From Flectobacillus roseus (GTDB taxonomy: Bacteria > Bacteroidota > Bacteroidia > Cytophagales > Spirosomataceae), in the NCBI RefSeq assembly GCF_030056665.1, contig NZ_JASHIG010000001.1: a stretch of DNA of 64,000 nucleotides. One strand, 5' to 3'. Positions within the stretch are counted from its first letter, which is position 1, and each line of letters begins with the position of its first letter. The translations under genes and the position numbers were made by a program. This document shows positions 60,543-64,000 of this stretch, in pieces. The notes beneath the pieces are model-generated. The model saw nothing but the letters and a program-made list of their open reading frames with translations, searched no databases and was not told where the DNA came from.

Positions 60543-62456
60543 ATGTTAGAAAGACCAATTACCGACTGGTTGCCTCTTACCAAAAAAGAGATTGAAAAAC
60601 GTGGCTGGGAAGATGTAGACGTAGTATTGATTTCGGGAGATGCCTACGTAGATCACCCCGCCTTTGGTACTGCCGTAATCGGCCGTATTATCGAAAGCGA
60701 GGGCTTTAGAGTGGCAGTTGTGGCACAGCCCAACTGGAAAGATGATTTAAGAGATTTCAAAAAATTTGGTCGTCCAAAATATTTCTTTGGCGTAACGGCT
60801 GGCTGTATGGATTCGATGGTGAATCACTATACTGCCAATAAGCGTTTGCGTTCTAATGACTCCTATACCCCAGGTGGCGAAGCTGGCTATCGTCCAGACT
60901 ACGCTACGACTGTATATACCAAAATCCTGAAAGAATTATACCCAGATGTACCTGTATTAATTGGTGGTATCGAAGCTTCATTGCGTCGTGTAACACACTA
61001 CGACTACTGGCAAGACAGGTTGATGCCTACCATCTTGGAAGATTCTGGCGCAGATTTGTTAGTGTATGGTATGGGCGAACAACCTCTCAGAGAGTTGTTG
61101 AGATTGGTAAAACAAGGTATTCCAATGAATACCATCAAAAACGTAAACCAAATTGCCTATTTGCAACCATCAAATGAGCCTTTGCAGGAATTTAATGGAT
61201 GGGAAACGGTTGAATTAGCAAGTCATGAAGTTTGTTTAAAAGATAAAATCAAATATGCTTCCAACTTCAAAATTGTAGAAGTTGAATCGAATAAATGGCA
61301 AGCCAATCGTATTACTCAACAAGTTGGTAAAAAAACCTTGGTAATCAATCCTCCTTTTAAGACAATGGAGGAGACCGAAATGGATAAATCTTTTGATTTA
61401 CCATACACTCGTTTACCACACCCAAAATACAAAAAGAGAGGTACGATTCCTGCGTATGAGATGATTAAATTCTCCTTGAATATGCACCGTGGCTGTTTTG
61501 GAGGTTGTAGTTTTTGTACTATTTCGGCACACCAAGGTAAATTTATTGCTTCAAGAAGTGAAACCTCTATCATGAAGGAAGTTGAGCAAATTGCACAACA
61601 TCCTGAATTTAAGGGCTACATCTCTGACTTAGGCGGACCGTCAGCCAACATGTACCGCATGAAAGGTAAAGATGAGTCGATTTGTGCCAGATGTCAGAGT
61701 CCGAGCTGTATTCACCCTGTGATTTGCTCAAACTTGGATACTTCTCATAAGCCTTTGACGCAATTGTACAAAAAAGTAGATGAGCATCCGAAAATCAAAA
61801 AAGCGTTCGTAGGTTCTGGCGTTCGTTATGATTTATTGGTTGATGATTTCAACAAAAATAATCAGGATGGAAACCATGACGAATACATGGAGCAATTGAT
61901 TACTCGTCACGTGTCGGGTCGTTTGAAGGTGGCGCCAGAGCATACTTCTGACAACACCTTGAAAATCATGCGTAAACCTTCTTTCAAATATTTCAGAAAG
62001 TTTAAGGAGAAATATGATGAAATTCAGACGAAACACGGCATGAATCAGCCTCTGATTCCGTATTTTATTTCGTCGCACCCGGGTTGTGAGGAGGTAGATA
62101 TGGCTAACTTGGCGGCTGAAACCAAAGACTTGGGCTTCCAACTAGAACAAGTTCAGGATTTTACGCCAACCCCAATGACAGTAGCTGAGGTAATTTACTA
62201 TTCTGGCGTACACCCTTATACTTTACAGCCTATTGCTACGGCTAAAACAAGAGAAGAAAAATTAGCGCAAAACAAATATTTCTTCTGGTACAAACCAGAA
62301 ATCAAGACTTGGATCAAGCAACGTTTGATTAAACTCAAACGTCCTGACTTGGCAGAAAAATTGTTGGCAAATCCTAAAAAACAGGCAGCAGATCAAATTG
62401 CCGAATTTGACAAATCTTCTAATAACCAACGAAGAAAGAACAAATTTAGAAGATAA
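60543..62456 (+). CDS. YgiQ-family radical SAM protein
   Basis: A 637-residue enzyme of the YgiQ/UPF0313 family. B12-like N-terminal domain with VVLISGDAYVDHPAFGTAVI, then the radical SAM cluster HRGCFGGCSFC (CX3CX2C) near residue 320, and a long C-terminal domain with RLKVAPEHTSDNTLKIMRKP. A basic tail follows. Role unknown; a tRNA or cofactor modification is plausible. The start immediately follows a -7 box. Confidence 0.9.
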   Translation: MLERPITDWLPLTKKEIEKRGWEDVDVVLISGDAYVDHPAFGTAVIGRIIESEGFRVAVVAQPNWKDDLRDFKKFGRPKYFFGVTAGCMDSMVNHYTANKRLRSNDSYTPGGEAGYRPDYATTVYTKILKELYPDVPVLIGGIEASLRRVTHYDYWQDRLMPTILEDSGADLLVYGMGEQPLRELLRLVKQGIPMNTIKNVNQIAYLQPSNEPLQEFNGWETVELASHEVCLKDKIKYASNFKIVEVESNKWQANRITQQVGKKTLVINPPFKTMEETEMDKSFDLPYTRLPHPKYKKRGTIPAYEMIKFSLNMHRGCFGGCSFCTISAHQGKFIASRSETSIMKEVEQIAQHPEFKGYISDLGGPSANMYRMKGKDESICARCQSPSCIHPVICSNLDTSHKPLTQLYKKVDEHPKIKKAFVGSGVRYDLLVDDFNKNNQDGNHDEYMEQLITRHVSGRLKVAPEHTSDNTLKIMRKPSFKYFRKFKEKYDEIQTKHGMNQPLIPYFISSHPGCEEVDMANLAAETKDLGFQLEQVQDFTPTPMTVAEVIYYSGVHPYTLQPIATAKTREEKLAQNKYFFWYKPEIKTWIKQRLIKLKRPDLAEKLLANPKKQAADQIAEFDKSSNNQRRKNKFRR

Positions 62457-62556
62457 GCTTTTGAGTGTGGAGTTGGGAATGTGATATGAATTTCGGATTT
62501 CTGATTTTGGAAATGTGAAAGTATAAATTGTTTTAGTATCGGGATTTTTCCACAAG

Positions 62557-62610
62557 TATTCATAAAAAAGCGGTCGAAAATTGATTTTTTCGACCGCTTT
62601 TTTATGAATA
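62557..62610. terminator. Perfect 24-bp palindromic terminator with core GCGGTCGAAAA
   Basis: Arms 62557-62580 and 62587-62610 are fully complementary around a 6-nt loop, with A/T tracts, between convergent genes. Shares its core with hairpins at 35686 and 42761. Confidence 0.88.
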
Positions 62611-62626
62611 GGAGAGTTTTATACCG

Positions 62627-63433
62627 TTACGATTCCAAATATGTTTTTTTCAGCGTATCCTTTAGGGTTACAAATTGTTCATATAACGCAAGATATTCTT
62701 CTGTAGGTAATTCACAGTATTGATACCCTACCTCTTCTGGCATTTCATAGCTTACGATTTCTTTCGTAAATAAAAGCGTGCCCGCATCTGGTCGCACCAT
62801 CTGGTCTATATAATATTCATCTACTTCCTCTCCTCTTAATAGAGCTTTTAAGGATTCGATATTCTCTCTATGAAACTCTTCCTGATGAGGCAATAGCGAA
62901 GTAGGACTAAATGACCATATTGAAAACGTGTATAGCAATAAATCGTAAGGTTCTTCAAAACTTGATGTAATGCCATCAAGTTTGCCATCCATAAATCTCA
63001 CGTGAAATGTATATTTTTTTAAATTCGCAATGTTACGATTCAAACAAGTATTTCTCAATAAATCTATTAAGGTTACAAATTGTTCATATAACGCAAGATA
63101 TTCTTCTGTAGGTAATTCACAGTATTGATACCCTACACTTTCTGGCATTTCATAGCTTACGATTTCTTTAGTAAATAAAAGCGTACCTGCATCTGGTCGC
63201 ACCATCTGGTCTCTATCATATTCATCTACTTCCTCTCCTCTTAATAGAGCTTTTAAAGTTTGGATGTTTTTCCTATGCCATCTTTCCTCATGAGGCAATA
63301 GCGAAGTAGGATTAAATGACCGTATTAAAAACGTGTATGATAACAAATCGTATGGTTCTTCAAGTCTTGATGTAATGCCATCAAGTTTACCATCTGTAAA
63401 TCTCACGTGAAAGGAATAATATTTTAATTTCAT
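62627..63433 (-). CDS. Internally duplicated immunity-like protein
   Basis: 268 residues made of two copies of the same about 130-residue unit with a 135-codon period (FHVRF at residue 8 and again at 143; CELPTEEYLALYEQFVTL ends both). Between residues 62 and 123 and the second copy at 197-258 only about three positions differ. No signal peptide or membrane helix. The family is not recognised, but a small acidic cytosolic protein next to decayed and partial similar-sized genes suggests an immunity protein of a polymorphic toxin. Its ATG overlaps the preceding stop (ATGA). Confidence 0.7.
   Translation of the reverse strand: MKLKYYSFHVRFTDGKLDGITSRLEEPYDLLSYTFLIRSFNPTSLLPHEERWHRKNIQTLKALLRGEEVDEYDRDQMVRPDAGTLLFTKEIVSYEMPESVGYQYCELPTEEYLALYEQFVTLIDLLRNTCLNRNIANLKKYTFHVRFMDGKLDGITSSFEEPYDLLLYTFSIWSFSPTSLLPHQEEFHRENIESLKALLRGEEVDEYYIDQMVRPDAGTLLFTKEIVSYEMPEEVGYQYCELPTEEYLALYEQFVTLKDTLKKTYLES
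62666..63433 (-). repeat. In-frame 405-bp direct duplication
   Basis: GGTTACAAATTGTTCATATA recurs at 62666 and 63071, 405 bp apart, and both copies stay near identical for long runs at DNA level. The duplication lies entirely inside the immunity-like gene. Confidence 0.88.
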
Positions 63434-63714
63434 TGTATAGCTTCTATAAAAGTTCCTGTGATATTTCCTGTTGTTTTATCTGTGTATCCGTAAAGGGATA
63501 TATTTTTCTCCAATTAGTAAGATTCTTATCTAGCTTTTCCTTATTATCAAAAGCTTTTCGTCCTTAATAGTTTATCTCCAACGAATCTGTGTGTAAGAAC
63601 CAAAACAATATCATATTTCCATTTTCGCTTCATCCTTAGCGAGTTGTAAGGACTAAACACTCCCGTTGCTGTTTCAAGTTTAAGAACATGAAACAATAAA
63701 TCAAGTGCAAGGGA
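63430..63714 (-). pseudogene. Frameshifted remnant of a small gene before the duplicated protein
   Basis: Three open segments on the minus strand follow one another in different frames: LALDLLFHVLKLETATGVFS ending at a stop, then GRKAFDNKEKLDKNLTNWRK in the next frame, then YGYTDKTTGNITGTFIEAIQ whose TGA overlaps the start codon of the next gene (ATGA). Together they look like one gene of about 90 codons broken by two frameshifts. No family recognised. Confidence 0.55.
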
Positions 63715-64000
63715 TTAATTATCCTCTCCGTATAATGAAATTTGAAATTCGCTATCCCACCATGTTTTTACTTCATATTTCCCATCCTTATATACCGTAA
63801 GTTCAGCCTTGTTCCAACGATTGCTTCCTGAACTTGTGCTTTTATGCCATTCTACTATCCAATCAAGTATATCTATGTCTAATTTAGAAACTTTTAAAGA
63901 AGCTGAGATTGTGCTACTAAAGTCAAAACAATTACCTTTTAATCCACAGCCTTCTTCTACTGTAAAAATTTCAATATCACATTTAATGAATAATATTTGA
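63715..64000 (-). CDS. Partial small protein, immunity-like, cut by window edge
   Basis: 94 codons read on the minus strand from the edge to a TAA at 63715-63717. The 5' end is outside. The C-terminal part WNKAELTVYKDGKYEVKTWW followed by DSEFQISLYGEDN has the Trp/Asp/Lys pattern of YezG-type immunity proteins, from memory; the match is not secure. It precedes the frameshifted gene on the same strand, 1 bp apart. Confidence 0.55.
   Translation of the reverse strand, partial: QILFIKCDIEIFTVEEGCGLKGNCFDFSSTISASLKVSKLDIDILDWIVEWHKSTSSGSNRWNKAELTVYKDGKYEVKTWWDSEFQISLYGEDN

Noticed and set aside
63809..64000. Open plus-strand frame at the right edge
   Set aside because: The minus strand gives a Trp/Lys-patterned protein continuing to a proper stop; the plus frame is low-complexity Ser/Leu.

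Overview
The window reads as chromosomal DNA of a Bacteroidota bacterium, most likely order Cytophagales (a Spirosomaceae-like organism; the genus is a guess). Supporting signs are low GC, very short leaders behind TAnnTTTG promoter boxes, a gldC gliding gene, the long plant-like form of IspG, a type III glutamine synthetase, and several small families that I associate with this phylum (DUF6728, DUF4159, DUF4197). No rRNA, tRNA, CRISPR array, integrase or transposase was seen.

Layout. 1-13 kb: Nudix hydrolase (cut by the window edge), CDF metal exporter, lipoprotein hydrolase, band-7 protein, SDR, folE-queD, sugar nucleotidyltransferase, ispG with three small genes, a thioredoxin-fold protein, gldC and DUF4197. 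13-20 kb: cinA, a 2-oxoacid dehydrogenase E2, an ABC transporter pair, fatty acid desaturase, DUF4159 and rsmE. 20-34 kb: a nitrogen block. A type III glutamine synthetase and an unrelated eukaryotic-like glutamine synthetase are divergently transcribed from a 573-bp region, and farther on an outer-membrane porin lies upstream of amtB. This block is interrupted by an LTA-synthase-like enzyme, mtaB, an exonuclease and a small accessory island (unknown protein, ParB-domain remnant, AbiGi-like abortive-infection protein). 34-43 kb: ferredoxin, LuxC-like reductase, DUF2147, PAP2 phosphatase, trpS, DUF2461 and dnaE. 43-45 kb: a nitric-oxide module, flavohemoglobin plus an Fe-S-type Rrf2 regulator, each preceded by the same inverted repeat with the same 8-bp spacer. 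45-52 kb: a probable D-amino-acid/D-glutamate scavenging operon (permease, DgcA-like, DgcN-like, and a secreted serine hydrolase fused to a D-aminoacylase), with a divergent Lrp/AsnC regulator. 52-60 kb: M28 peptidase, AlgI-like O-acetyltransferase with an AlgX/AlgJ-like lipoprotein, two TPR/Sel1 proteins, a secreted PilJ-N sensor-like protein and thioredoxin. 60-64 kb: YgiQ radical SAM protein, then a minus-strand run of immunity-like genes with a perfect 135-codon internal duplication, a frameshifted gene and a partial gene running off the end.

Most genes are housekeeping and are separated by strong hairpin terminators. The parts most worth a second look are the paired NO-regulon operators, the D-amino-acid operon with its two-enzyme fusion, the duplicated immunity-like protein and its decayed neighbour, the AbiGi/ParB island, the porin-AmtB pair, and a three-copy intergenic repeat of about 125 bp.
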